A DNA stretch of 64,000 nt. Source: Thermoflavifilum thermophilum. GTDB lineage: Bacteria; Bacteroidota; Bacteroidia; Chitinophagales; Chitinophagaceae. The position numbers were made by a program, and so were the translations under genes. Location: positions 620,001 through 684,000 of the forward strand of contig NZ_FPCJ01000001.1 of the NCBI RefSeq assembly GCF_900116565.1, written 5' to 3'. This document shows positions 54,151 through 61,306 of this stretch, piece after piece (position 1 is the first letter of the stretch; each line of letters starts with the position of its first letter). The notes beneath the pieces were generated by a model. It saw only the letters and a list, made by a program, of their open reading frames with translations, had not been told where the DNA came from and did no database searches.

Positions 54151-54158
54151 TAATTTTG
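54151..54158 (+). promoter_or_regulatory. Minus-7 promoter element before queD
   Basis: TAATTTTG is an exact TAnnTTTG match ending 16 bases before the queD ATG. A second exact element in the opposite direction starts 3 bases further on. Confidence 0.55.
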
Positions 54159-54160
54159 AA

Positions 54161-54168
54161 CAAAGGTA
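54161..54168 (-). promoter_or_regulatory. Possible minus-7 element for mqnB
   Basis: Read on the minus strand this is TACCTTTG, an exact TAnnTTTG match. It is 90 bases from the mqnB ATG and nearly abuts the queD element, so it could be a true back-to-back promoter or a chance match. Confidence 0.35.
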
Positions 54169-54174
54169 TGTATC

Positions 54175-54582
54175 ATGATGTATATTACCAGAAGAGTACA
54201 TTTCAATGCAGCACACAAGCTTTATAACCCTGCATGGAGTAAGGAAAAGAATGAAGAAGTGTTTGGAAAATGTGCAAATGAAAACTGGCATGGACATAAT
54301 TACGTATTGTATGTAACCGTAAAAGGTGAAATAGATCCTGAAACAGGTTATGTGACAGATGCCAAAGCATTACATGAACTCATCCAACGAAAAATATTAG
54401 ATCAGGTCGATCACAGGAATTTAAATCTGGATGTGCCCTTTATGAAAGGTAAAATCTGTTCAACGGAAAATTTTGCAAAAGCCATCTGGGAACAACTGGC
54501 ACCGGAAATCAGGCAAGGCAAACTGCATTGTGTGAAGCTCTATGAAACGGAAAATATTTATGTAGAATATTTTGGCGATTAA
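54175..54582 (+). CDS. queD: 6-carboxytetrahydropterin synthase (QueD/PTPS family)
   Basis: 135 residues of the tunnelling T-fold. Zinc ligands His14 (NAAHKL), His39 and His41 (WHGHNY); the catalytic Cys33 lies in FGKCANENWHGH; a catalytic His/Asp region occurs in QVDHRNLN (about 77-84) and the substrate Glu in LYETENIYVEY. The enzyme converts 7,8-dihydroneopterin triphosphate to 6-carboxy-tetrahydropterin, the second step toward preQ0/queuosine; PTPS activity for tetrahydrobiopterin cannot be excluded. folE, which makes its substrate, follows 31 bases downstream, a sensible pairing. Two adjacent ATGs (54175, 54178) are possible starts. Confidence 0.92.
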   Translation: MMYITRRVHFNAAHKLYNPAWSKEKNEEVFGKCANENWHGHNYVLYVTVKGEIDPETGYVTDAKALHELIQRKILDQVDHRNLNLDVPFMKGKICSTENFAKAIWEQLAPEIRQGKLHCVKLYETENIYVEYFGD

Positions 54583-54613
54583 CTGCATTTGTTCATGTTC
54601 TTAATTGCATCAC

Positions 54614-55216
54614 ATGTCATACAAAAAAATCGAACAGTACGAAGAAAAAATTACCTCTCATCTGGTAGAAAATTACAGGGAAACCCTGACACTGCTGGGT
54701 GAAAATCCCGATCGGGAAGGATTAAAAAAAACACCGCATCGTGTAGCTAAAGCCATGCAATATCTTACACAGGGATATCACATGGATCCAAAAGCGATTC
54801 TGGAATCCGCAAAATTTAAGGAGTCGTTCAGTGAAATGGTGCTGGTGAAAGATATTGAATTGTATTCCTTGTGTGAACATCATTTGTTGCCTTTCTTTGG
54901 GAAAGCTCACGTAGCCTACATTCCAAATGGATATATCGTTGGCCTGAGTAAAATTGCAAGGGTGGTTGATTGTTTTTCCAGAAGGCTGCAGGTACAGGAA
55001 AGACTTACCCATCAGATTCTGGATGCCATTCAGGATGTGCTTCATCCTCTGGGGGTGGCAGTTGTCATTGAAGCCCAGCATCTTTGCATGATGATGCGGG
55101 GTGTGCAGAAGCAAAACTCGGTAACCACCACTTCTGCTTTTTCCGGACAGTTTGAGGATGAACGCACCCGCTCAGAATTCATCAGGCTGATCAGTGCCGA
55201 TCTGATGCACCGATAA
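54614..55216 (+). CDS. folE: GTP cyclohydrolase I
   Basis: 200 residues from the ATG at 54614; a TTG three codons earlier is unlikely. Makes 7,8-dihydroneopterin triphosphate from GTP, feeding folate and (with queD) queuosine synthesis. Zinc ligands are Cys87 and His90 in [10 protein letters not shown] and Cys158 in [45 protein letters not shown] and the C-terminal [12 protein letters not shown] are family blocks. Full-length type IA enzyme, with no sign of the metal-independent FolE2 type. Lies between queD and fabD on the same strand. Confidence 0.97.
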   Translation: MSYKKIEQYEEKITSHLVENYRETLTLLGENPDREGLKKTPHRVAKAMQYLTQGYHMDPKAILESAKFKESFSEMVLVKDIELYSLCEHHLLPFFGKAHVAYIPNGYIVGLSKIARVVDCFSRRLQVQERLTHQILDAIQDVLHPLGVAVVIEAQHLCMMMRGVQKQNSVTTTSAFSGQFEDERTRSEFIRLISADLMHR

Positions 55217-55300
55217 AATACATTTGGATGTTGCGTGATTTCATCTGATTTTTGCGTGGCAAAAATTCTGTTCATTTTTGCCACACAATGATCTGTACAC

Positions 55301-56185
55301 ATGAAGCATGCTGTTGTTTTTCCGGGACAGGGATCCCAGTTCAGGGGAATGGGTAAAGCATTGTATGAACGCTATGCTGCCGCAAGGGATTTGTTTGAAA
55401 ATGCCAATGAGATATTGGGTTTCAGGATATCTGATCTGATGTTTGAAGGCAGTGAGGAAGAATTGAAGCAAACCCGTGTGACTCAGCCTGCCATATTTCT
55501 GCATTCCATTGTGGCCTTTCTGATGCATCCGGAAATAAAGATGGATATGGTAGCTGGCCATTCACTGGGCGAATTCACAGCCCTGGTGGCTGCCGGTGTA
55601 TTGAGTTTTGAAGATGGATTGCAGCTCGTGGCAGCCCGGGCTCAGGCCATGCAGGAAGCCTGCAGCCTCCAGCCCTCGGGCATGGCAGCCGTGCTGGGCA
55701 TGGACGACGAACAGGTGGAACGAATTTGTGCATCCATTGAAGGAGAAACCGTAGTGGCAGCAAATTACAATTGCCCCGGACAGCTGGTAATCTCCGGTAC
55801 CCAACAGGGTATTGCCATGGCCTGTGAAAAGCTGAAAGCTGCCGGTGCCCGCCGGGCCCTGCCTTTGCCGGTAAGCGGAGCTTTTCATTCTCCGTTGATG
55901 GAGCCTGCCCGCGAAAAATTGCAGAAAGCTATTGCAGCCGTGGAATTTCATACGCCCTCCTGCCCTATCTATCAAAACGTGAATGCATCCGCAACCACCG
56001 ATCCCGCCTTGATCCGCGAACAACTTATTGCCCAACTTACCAGCCCGGTGAAATGGACCCAAACCATCCGCATGATGATTGCCGACGGTGCACGCGACTT
56101 CACAGAGGTTGGACCCGGAAAGGTGTTATCGGGGTTAATTCAAAAAATTGACTCCTCTGTACAGACCCATCAGGTCCAGGAATAA
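55301..56185 (+). CDS. fabD: Malonyl-CoA:ACP transacylase
   Basis: 294 residues. Loads malonate onto acyl carrier protein for type II fatty acid synthesis. The nucleophile is Ser88 in GHSLGEFTAL (86-95) and the partner His196 in SGAFHSPLM; FPGQGSQFRGMG at 7-18, TQPAIF near 61-66 and the C-terminal EVGPGKVLSGLI are conserved. Full length. A near-consensus CATTTTTG at 55273-55280 may be its minus-7 element. It ends 3 bases before the convergent acetyltransferase; there is no terminator between them. Confidence 0.97.
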   Translation: MKHAVVFPGQGSQFRGMGKALYERYAAARDLFENANEILGFRISDLMFEGSEEELKQTRVTQPAIFLHSIVAFLMHPEIKMDMVAGHSLGEFTALVAAGVLSFEDGLQLVAARAQAMQEACSLQPSGMAAVLGMDDEQVERICASIEGETVVAANYNCPGQLVISGTQQGIAMACEKLKAAGARRALPLPVSGAFHSPLMEPAREKLQKAIAAVEFHTPSCPIYQNVNASATTDPALIREQLIAQLTSPVKWTQTIRMMIADGARDFTEVGPGKVLSGLIQKIDSSVQTHQVQE

Positions 56186-56188
56186 ACA

Positions 56189-56641
56189 TTACCAATCGAG
56201 CTGGCAGGTAAGCCATTCGCTGCTGATGCGGGCGCCATATTTTTCGTAGAAACGGATAGCCGGCTCATTCCAGTCGAGCACCTGCCAGGTCATGCCGCTC
56301 AACCCCCTGGCTTTGGCTTCCTGAATACACCGTTCAAACAATTGTTTCCCAATGCCCTTGCCCCGCATATCTTGCGTAACAATAATATCTTCCAGATACA
56401 GGCGCTGCCCTTTCCAGGTGGAAAACCGAATGTAATAAAGCGCCATTCCCACGATCCGGCCTGAATCATCTTCTGCTACAAAGGCCCACCAAACGGGATT
56501 TGCTCCAAATCCGCTTTCCGTGAAATGCTCCAGGGTGATGGTAACTTCATGAGGTGCTCGCTCAAAAGCGGCTAATTCCTTTACAAGAGCTATCATCTGC
56601 GGACAATCGGCCTTTACGGCCTTGCGAATCCTTACTGACAT
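56189..56641 (-). CDS. GNAT acetyltransferase, SSAT/thialysine N-acetyltransferase-like
   Basis: 150 residues. GNAT fold with the acetyl-CoA pyrophosphate loop RGKGIG at 93-98. The sequence around it (STWKGQRLYLEDIIVTQDMRGKGIGKQLF) and the C-terminal MTWQVLDWNEPAIRFYEKYGA, together with the AAFERAPHEV and EHFTESGFG segments, resemble the spermidine/spermine or thialysine N-acetyltransferase (SSAT) group. It therefore probably acetylates a small primary amine, polyamine or lysine analogue. No signal peptide. ATG at 56641; it is on the same strand as, and 39 bases downstream of, the epimerase gene. Confidence 0.85.
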   Translation of the reverse strand: MSVRIRKAVKADCPQMIALVKELAAFERAPHEVTITLEHFTESGFGANPVWWAFVAEDDSGRIVGMALYYIRFSTWKGQRLYLEDIIVTQDMRGKGIGKQLFERCIQEAKARGLSGMTWQVLDWNEPAIRFYEKYGARISSEWLTCQLDW

Positions 56642-56680
56642 AGGCTTGTAAAAATACAGATTGTGCCCTATTCCGGAACG

Positions 56681-57592
56681 TTAGGTATGCAATAGCTCTG
56701 ATAACGCAGTATAGATATCGGGAAAAGAATACTGAAAACCTTCGCGCTGCAGCTTCTGTGCGGATACCCGCACGCTCTTCAACACTTCCGTACTCATCTC
56801 GCCCAGCAGCAAACGAAGCATAAAGGCCGGCACGTGAAAGGGCACGAAATATTGTTTTTTAAGCATACGGGCCAAAGTGAGCATCAGGTCTTTTTGCATC
56901 ACCGGCTCGGGGGCTACGGCATTGTACGGACCTTTCATCTGTTCAGTAATCAATGCATTGGCGTAGAGCCGGCAAAGATCATGAATATGAATCCAGCTAA
57001 TCCATTGTGTACCACTGCCTAAAATAGGAGCCACTCCCCAGCGAAGTGCCTTTAAAAAAGGTGCAAGAAAGCCTCCCTGCCTGCTTAAGACGATTCCCGT
57101 GCGCAACATGACTACCCGAACAGAAAGGCTTTCAAATCTTTGTGCATGTGCTTCCCATTCCATGCAAGTCTTTGCCAGAAAATCATGCCCCGGTGCATCT
57201 GTTTCCTCAAACCAGCGATCCTGCGAAGCATTATAATATCCAATGGCAGACGCACTGATCAGGGCTTTCAGCCGGTGTGGATGATGTGAAAAAACATCAA
57301 ACAGCAAATCAAGTGTATGCGTGCGGCTGAGCAGCAATTCCTGCTTGCGTGCGGCCGTCCATCTTTTTTCTGCAACATTCGCCCCGGCCAGATGAATCAG
57401 GTAATCCGCATCCAGCAAATCATTCACCGGCAACTCTCCACGCTGAGGATTCCACAACAGGTATTGGACACCGGGCTTATCCCCGCGCATGCTGCGGGTG
57501 AGCAACTTGATATGATATCCCCTCTGCTGCAGGATGTTCACCAGCGATTGCCCAATTAATCCGGTACCACCGGTCATTAAAACAGTTGGCAT
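56681..57592 (-). CDS. TIGR01777-type SDR epimerase (YfcH-like)
   Basis: 303 residues, atypical extended SDR. NAD(P)-binding GGTGLIGQSL is at 8-17; HLAGANVAEKRW at about 67-78 is the group's hallmark; the active-site region carries SASAIGYY (about 112-119). A C-terminal DUF1731-like part (VPFHVPAFMLRLLLGEMSTEVLKSVRVSAQKLQREGFQYSFPDI) completes the family layout. The physiological substrate of this family is not established; homologues include E. coli YfcH. ATG at 57592. Cytoplasmic, no membrane segment. Confidence 0.9.
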   Translation of the reverse strand: MPTVLMTGGTGLIGQSLVNILQQRGYHIKLLTRSMRGDKPGVQYLLWNPQRGELPVNDLLDADYLIHLAGANVAEKRWTAARKQELLLSRTHTLDLLFDVFSHHPHRLKALISASAIGYYNASQDRWFEETDAPGHDFLAKTCMEWEAHAQRFESLSVRVVMLRTGIVLSRQGGFLAPFLKALRWGVAPILGSGTQWISWIHIHDLCRLYANALITEQMKGPYNAVAPEPVMQKDLMLTLARMLKKQYFVPFHVPAFMLRLLLGEMSTEVLKSVRVSAQKLQREGFQYSFPDIYTALSELLHT

Positions 57593-57807
57593 ACCACCAA
57601 ATTAGGATTTATACGCAAAAACCGAAACAAACGTTTAACAACGCAACAGACAACCCGTGCATCACCTGCATCGTTAAGAGAGATTTAAAATCCGGAAAAA
57701 AATTTCCTCAACCATAAAAATCAGTTTAATTTTTGCAAGGAAAATCTACCAGATGAATTATGTTTGTTTACCCAATTCCACACATAATCTGTAAAAATAA
57801 AACGCAT

Positions 57808-59343
57808 ATGTCTGGCAGATTCAATGGTATCAATATCCTGCTGAAGGGCTGTCTGGCCGCAATATTGCTGCTGCATATCAACAGCTATGCACAAAAAATA
57901 TTTTACTCCCAGCCTGAACGGGATGATTCCCGCAACACCGCATTTGAAATTATCGGGAAAGTAGGCCAGCACATTCTGGTTTACAAAGACAATAATGGTG
58001 ATGAAGCTATCTCCATTTATGATGATGAAATGAATCCTGTAAACCGGGTTCCGTTAAGGTTCAGGTATAACCTGCTGAATGTTGATTTTATCAATTATCC
58101 GAACCAATTCATACTCATCTACCAATATCAATATCGCCGTTATGTGTATTGTTATGGTATGATCATGGATGAAAATGCCAGCATCAAGGGTCAGCCCGTA
58201 CTGATTGATTCTACAGACGTAGGTTTTGGCAACTTGAAACATAAATTATATTCCGTTACATACAGTGATGATAAACAACGCATCCTGGTTTACAAAATCA
58301 ATCAAAACAAGGAGCTCACCAATATTTTTTATACCTTTTTACTAAACGATCAGCTGCAGTTGCTCAACAACAGCCGTGTTTCGCTTCCTATGGAAAACAG
58401 AAAAGATTATTTAACCGGCTTTAACCTGGATAATGAAGGCAATTTTGTATTTGTAAAGGTAGGCAAAGCCAATAACAAAGACCTCGCGTCAGATGCATGG
58501 ATGGTGTGCAAGCCGGCGTATGAGGATACGTTTTACACTGCACCCATTTCTTTAAACCGCCGATATGTTGATGAGTTTAAACTGAAACTGGATAACGATC
58601 ATCACCTGGGTTACGCTGTTTCATTTTATTATGATGGCCGAAAAAATGATGTAACTGGACTTTGTTATGTGCGTTATCGTTATCTGGATGATAGCGTGGA
58701 CATTGTGCGGTTTATACCGTTTGATGATAATCTGAAAGCAGCTGCACGCAATGGTGCTGCCCGCGATGATGCATTTGATGAATATTTTTTACGGCAATTG
58801 ATACTGAAAAGTGATGGAGGATTTCTAATCACTGCTGAATCATTTTATTCAAGCTCAGGCTATAATCCATGGAATCGATGGGATTATCTCTATGGCCCTT
58901 ACACATTGTATCCATATTATGATTTTTATTACACGCCCTTTTCGCCGTGGTTTTACAGTCCTTTTTACCGGAGCATGGGCTACAGCCGATTTCATTACAA
59001 CGATATTGCAGTCCTATCATATGACGGAACAGGCAAGCTGGAGTGGAGCAATTTTGTAAGAAAAGATCAGTATGATGACCAAACCGATGACTTTCTTTCC
59101 TATCAGTTGATGAACACCGGGCTGGCGTTGCATTTTCTGTATAATGAGCCTTACAGACGTTCCTATATTCTTCGGGATGTAACCATTACGCCTGACGGGA
59201 AATTAAACATGCAACCCACCATGCGCAGCCTTGACCGGGGATATGTGTTTATGCCTCGTTATGGGAAACAAATCAGTGCAAATGAAACCGTGATTCCCTG
59301 CATATACCGGAATTTCGTTTGCTTTGCAAAAATTCAATTCTGA
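57808..59343 (+). CDS. Secreted protein of unknown function with aromatic-rich stretch
   Basis: 511 residues from the ATG at 57808, chosen over the ATG at 57760 because it immediately opens a signal peptide (hydrophobic residues about 9-25, then N-S-Y-A-Q). Not recognised. The mature protein is rich in short strands with DxD/DN turns (VYKDNNGDEAISIYDDEMN; FNLDNEGNFVFVKVG; LSYDGTGKLEWSNFV), suggesting a beta-propeller-like fold. Residues about 352-397 contain 21 aromatics in 46 positions, mostly Tyr with Pro. No CHU_C or other T9SS sorting domain, no lipobox and no catalytic motif is visible. The gene ends 1 base before the start chosen for the DUF6427-type protein, so they are probably cotranscribed. 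Confidence 0.75.
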   Translation: MSGRFNGINILLKGCLAAILLLHINSYAQKIFYSQPERDDSRNTAFEIIGKVGQHILVYKDNNGDEAISIYDDEMNPVNRVPLRFRYNLLNVDFINYPNQFILIYQYQYRRYVYCYGMIMDENASIKGQPVLIDSTDVGFGNLKHKLYSVTYSDDKQRILVYKINQNKELTNIFYTFLLNDQLQLLNNSRVSLPMENRKDYLTGFNLDNEGNFVFVKVGKANNKDLASDAWMVCKPAYEDTFYTAPISLNRRYVDEFKLKLDNDHHLGYAVSFYYDGRKNDVTGLCYVRYRYLDDSVDIVRFIPFDDNLKAAARNGAARDDAFDEYFLRQLILKSDGGFLITAESFYSSSGYNPWNRWDYLYGPYTLYPYYDFYYTPFSPWFYSPFYRSMGYSRFHYNDIAVLSYDGTGKLEWSNFVRKDQYDDQTDDFLSYQLMNTGLALHFLYNEPYRRSYILRDVTITPDGKLNMQPTMRSLDRGYVFMPRYGKQISANETVIPCIYRNFVCFAKIQF

Positions 59344-59344
59344 C

Positions 59345-60379
59345 GTGACGCATTTGTTTCGGTCGGGCAATCCATCCACACTGATATGGCTGATGCTGTA
59401 TGCATTGGGAGTGAAAATTATTTTTCTGATTCACCCTTTACCGGTTATGCCCGATCCACATGCGGGCTTTCTATACAATTATCTGGTCTCGGCTTTGCAT
59501 CATGATTTGCAGTGGGGAAATGGACATTTCCAATGGATTGCAATATTGTTGCTTTTTATTCTGGCATTGGAGCTCAATCAGCTGTTGATTCGCTATCATC
59601 TTCTGCCGGGAAGAAATTACTATCCTGCCATGAGTTTTTTGTTGCTCAGCACTTTTCATCCGGCATGGAATCAAATGTCTGCTTCTTTGGTGGCCTGTTG
59701 CTTTTTGCTACCGTCGCTTGGTATTGTTTTTCATCCCGATCAGCCATCCATCGGGCGTGCACAGATTTACAATGCAGGGCTTATGCTTGGTATAGCCAGT
59801 TTGATATCTGTTTCTTTCAGCATCTTTTTGATATTGCTGTGTTTGGTAATGATGGTCAATAGACCTTTTCGGATAGCCGAATGGTTACTGGTAATGATGG
59901 GATGGCTTACTCCGATTTATTTTTATGCAGTAGGCAGTTTTTTGCTTAATCATTTCTCCTGGCAAATCTGGAAGTTTACCATAAACTGGCAATGGCATAC
60001 GGATTGGCTCAATCAATGGGTAACGGTGAGTTTGGTTGTGTTAGGATTGATGTTTGTAATCGGATTGGGATTGGTTTGGCATCATATGTCAGGAATGACG
60101 ATTCAGGTGCGGAAAAGCTGGATCTTGTTGCTTTGTTTTGGAATCCTTGCAACTGCTCTTGTGTTGTGGGATGGGTTTTCTTCCATGGCTTATTGGCTTC
60201 CGCTGGTAATCGTCATTTCAGCGTTTTCCAGCAATCTGTGGTGGTATGTGCCTGTACATCGCCTGAAATGGAGCATCAATCTGCTGCATGTTTTCCTGAT
60301 TTTGCTTGCATGGGCTGTTATTTACCTACCTGTTCATCAACCCCAGATCAACCTTTTCCCCTGGAACAGGCATTTCTAA
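59345..60379 (+). CDS. Polytopic membrane protein, DUF6427-like
   Basis: 344 residues from GTG at 59345, one base after the preceding stop; the resulting start, THLFRSGNPSTLIWL, resembles the usual DUF6427 opening. A TTG at 59324 overlaps the previous gene and is less likely. About nine hydrophobic helices are visible (residues about 15-30, 60-80, 92-110, 115-130, 145-170, 175-200, 225-250, 260-285 and 310-335), with little loop sequence. Function unknown. In other Bacteroidota such genes occur near purine genes; here purQ follows 82 bases later. Rich in Trp and His for a membrane protein. Confidence 0.7.
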   Translation: MTHLFRSGNPSTLIWLMLYALGVKIIFLIHPLPVMPDPHAGFLYNYLVSALHHDLQWGNGHFQWIAILLLFILALELNQLLIRYHLLPGRNYYPAMSFLLLSTFHPAWNQMSASLVACCFLLPSLGIVFHPDQPSIGRAQIYNAGLMLGIASLISVSFSIFLILLCLVMMVNRPFRIAEWLLVMMGWLTPIYFYAVGSFLLNHFSWQIWKFTINWQWHTDWLNQWVTVSLVVLGLMFVIGLGLVWHHMSGMTIQVRKSWILLLCFGILATALVLWDGFSSMAYWLPLVIVISAFSSNLWWYVPVHRLKWSINLLHVFLILLAWAVIYLPVHQPQINLFPWNRHF

Positions 60380-60400
60380 TGGCATTTTCAACAGGAATAG

Positions 60401-60408
60401 TACCTTTG
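60401..60408 (+). promoter_or_regulatory. Minus-7 promoter element before purQ
   Basis: TACCTTTG is an exact TAnnTTTG match located 21 bases after the DUF6427-type gene and 53 bases before the purQ ATG. It allows independent expression of purQ; no minus-33 TTTG is obvious. Confidence 0.5.
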
Positions 60409-60461
60409 TAGATGTTTGCACATAAGCTTTGTGCGCTTATTCCGATAAAATGCCAGACAGC

Positions 60462-61181
60462 ATGAAATTTGGCGTTGTCACATTTCCCGGTTCCAATTGC
60501 GATCAGGACATGATAGATGCCCTGCATGCCATGGGGCAACAGGTCATCCGTTTATGGCATAAAGACACAGATCTTTCGGCTTTTTCCACTGACGATATGA
60601 TTATCCTCCCGGGTGGATTTTCATACGGGGATTACCTGCGTTGCGGTGCCCTGGCTCGCTTCAGCCCTATCATGTCTTCGATTATTGCTTTTGCTCGCCA
60701 GGGTGGAAAAGTGCTGGGTGTGTGCAACGGATTTCAAATTCTTTGTGAAGCCCATTTGCTGCCGGGGGTTTTGCTGCCCAATGCCGGGCGTAATTTCATC
60801 TGTCGAAACACCTATATCATCAGCAGGCAGCCACACACCCTGCTCACACGCAAGGCAGCTCATCGCCCGCTGCTGGTGCCCATTGCCCATGCAGAAGGCA
60901 GATACTATGCAGATGAAGATACCATCGAAAACCTGTTTGCCAACGGCCAGGTCATATTTCAGTATTGTAATGAGCACGGGGAAGTATCTGCAACCAGCAA
61001 TCCCAATGGTTCCCTGCATCATATTGCAGGAATCTGCAATCGGGAAAAAAACGTATTTGGCATGATGCCTCATCCGGAACGAGCTGTGCTGGCTGAACTG
61101 GGAAATACAGATGGACGGCCGATCTTCGAATCCATCCTTTCCTACTCCTCTTCCCACCAGCTTCATTCGGCTGTGTCATAA
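60462..61181 (+). CDS. purQ: Phosphoribosylformylglycinamidine synthase, glutaminase subunit
   Basis: 239 residues from the ATG at 60462 (MKFGVVTFPGSNCDQD, the standard PurQ start); an ATG at 60450 and a TTG at 60429 are in frame but less likely. Class I glutamine amidotransferase that supplies ammonia for FGAM synthesis. The catalytic Cys88 is in GVCNGFQIL; the His/Glu pair is in MMPHPERAVL near the C-terminus; FSYGDYLRCGA is the oxyanion-side motif. A separate PurQ implies separate PurL and PurS subunits elsewhere, the usual arrangement in some Bacteroidota, whereas others have a fused PurL. Confidence 0.93.
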   Translation: MKFGVVTFPGSNCDQDMIDALHAMGQQVIRLWHKDTDLSAFSTDDMIILPGGFSYGDYLRCGALARFSPIMSSIIAFARQGGKVLGVCNGFQILCEAHLLPGVLLPNAGRNFICRNTYIISRQPHTLLTRKAAHRPLLVPIAHAEGRYYADEDTIENLFANGQVIFQYCNEHGEVSATSNPNGSLHHIAGICNREKNVFGMMPHPERAVLAELGNTDGRPIFESILSYSSSHQLHSAVS

Positions 61182-61306
61182 ACTGTCAGGAATCCGCATG
61201 ACGAAAGACTAATGGAGTGTTAAATTCGTGGTTTTTGTTGCCTTGGTTTCAGCTATCACGTTGCCTGATCCGCATTTTTGCGTAAACTTTTAGATTCGAA
61301 CAGATC

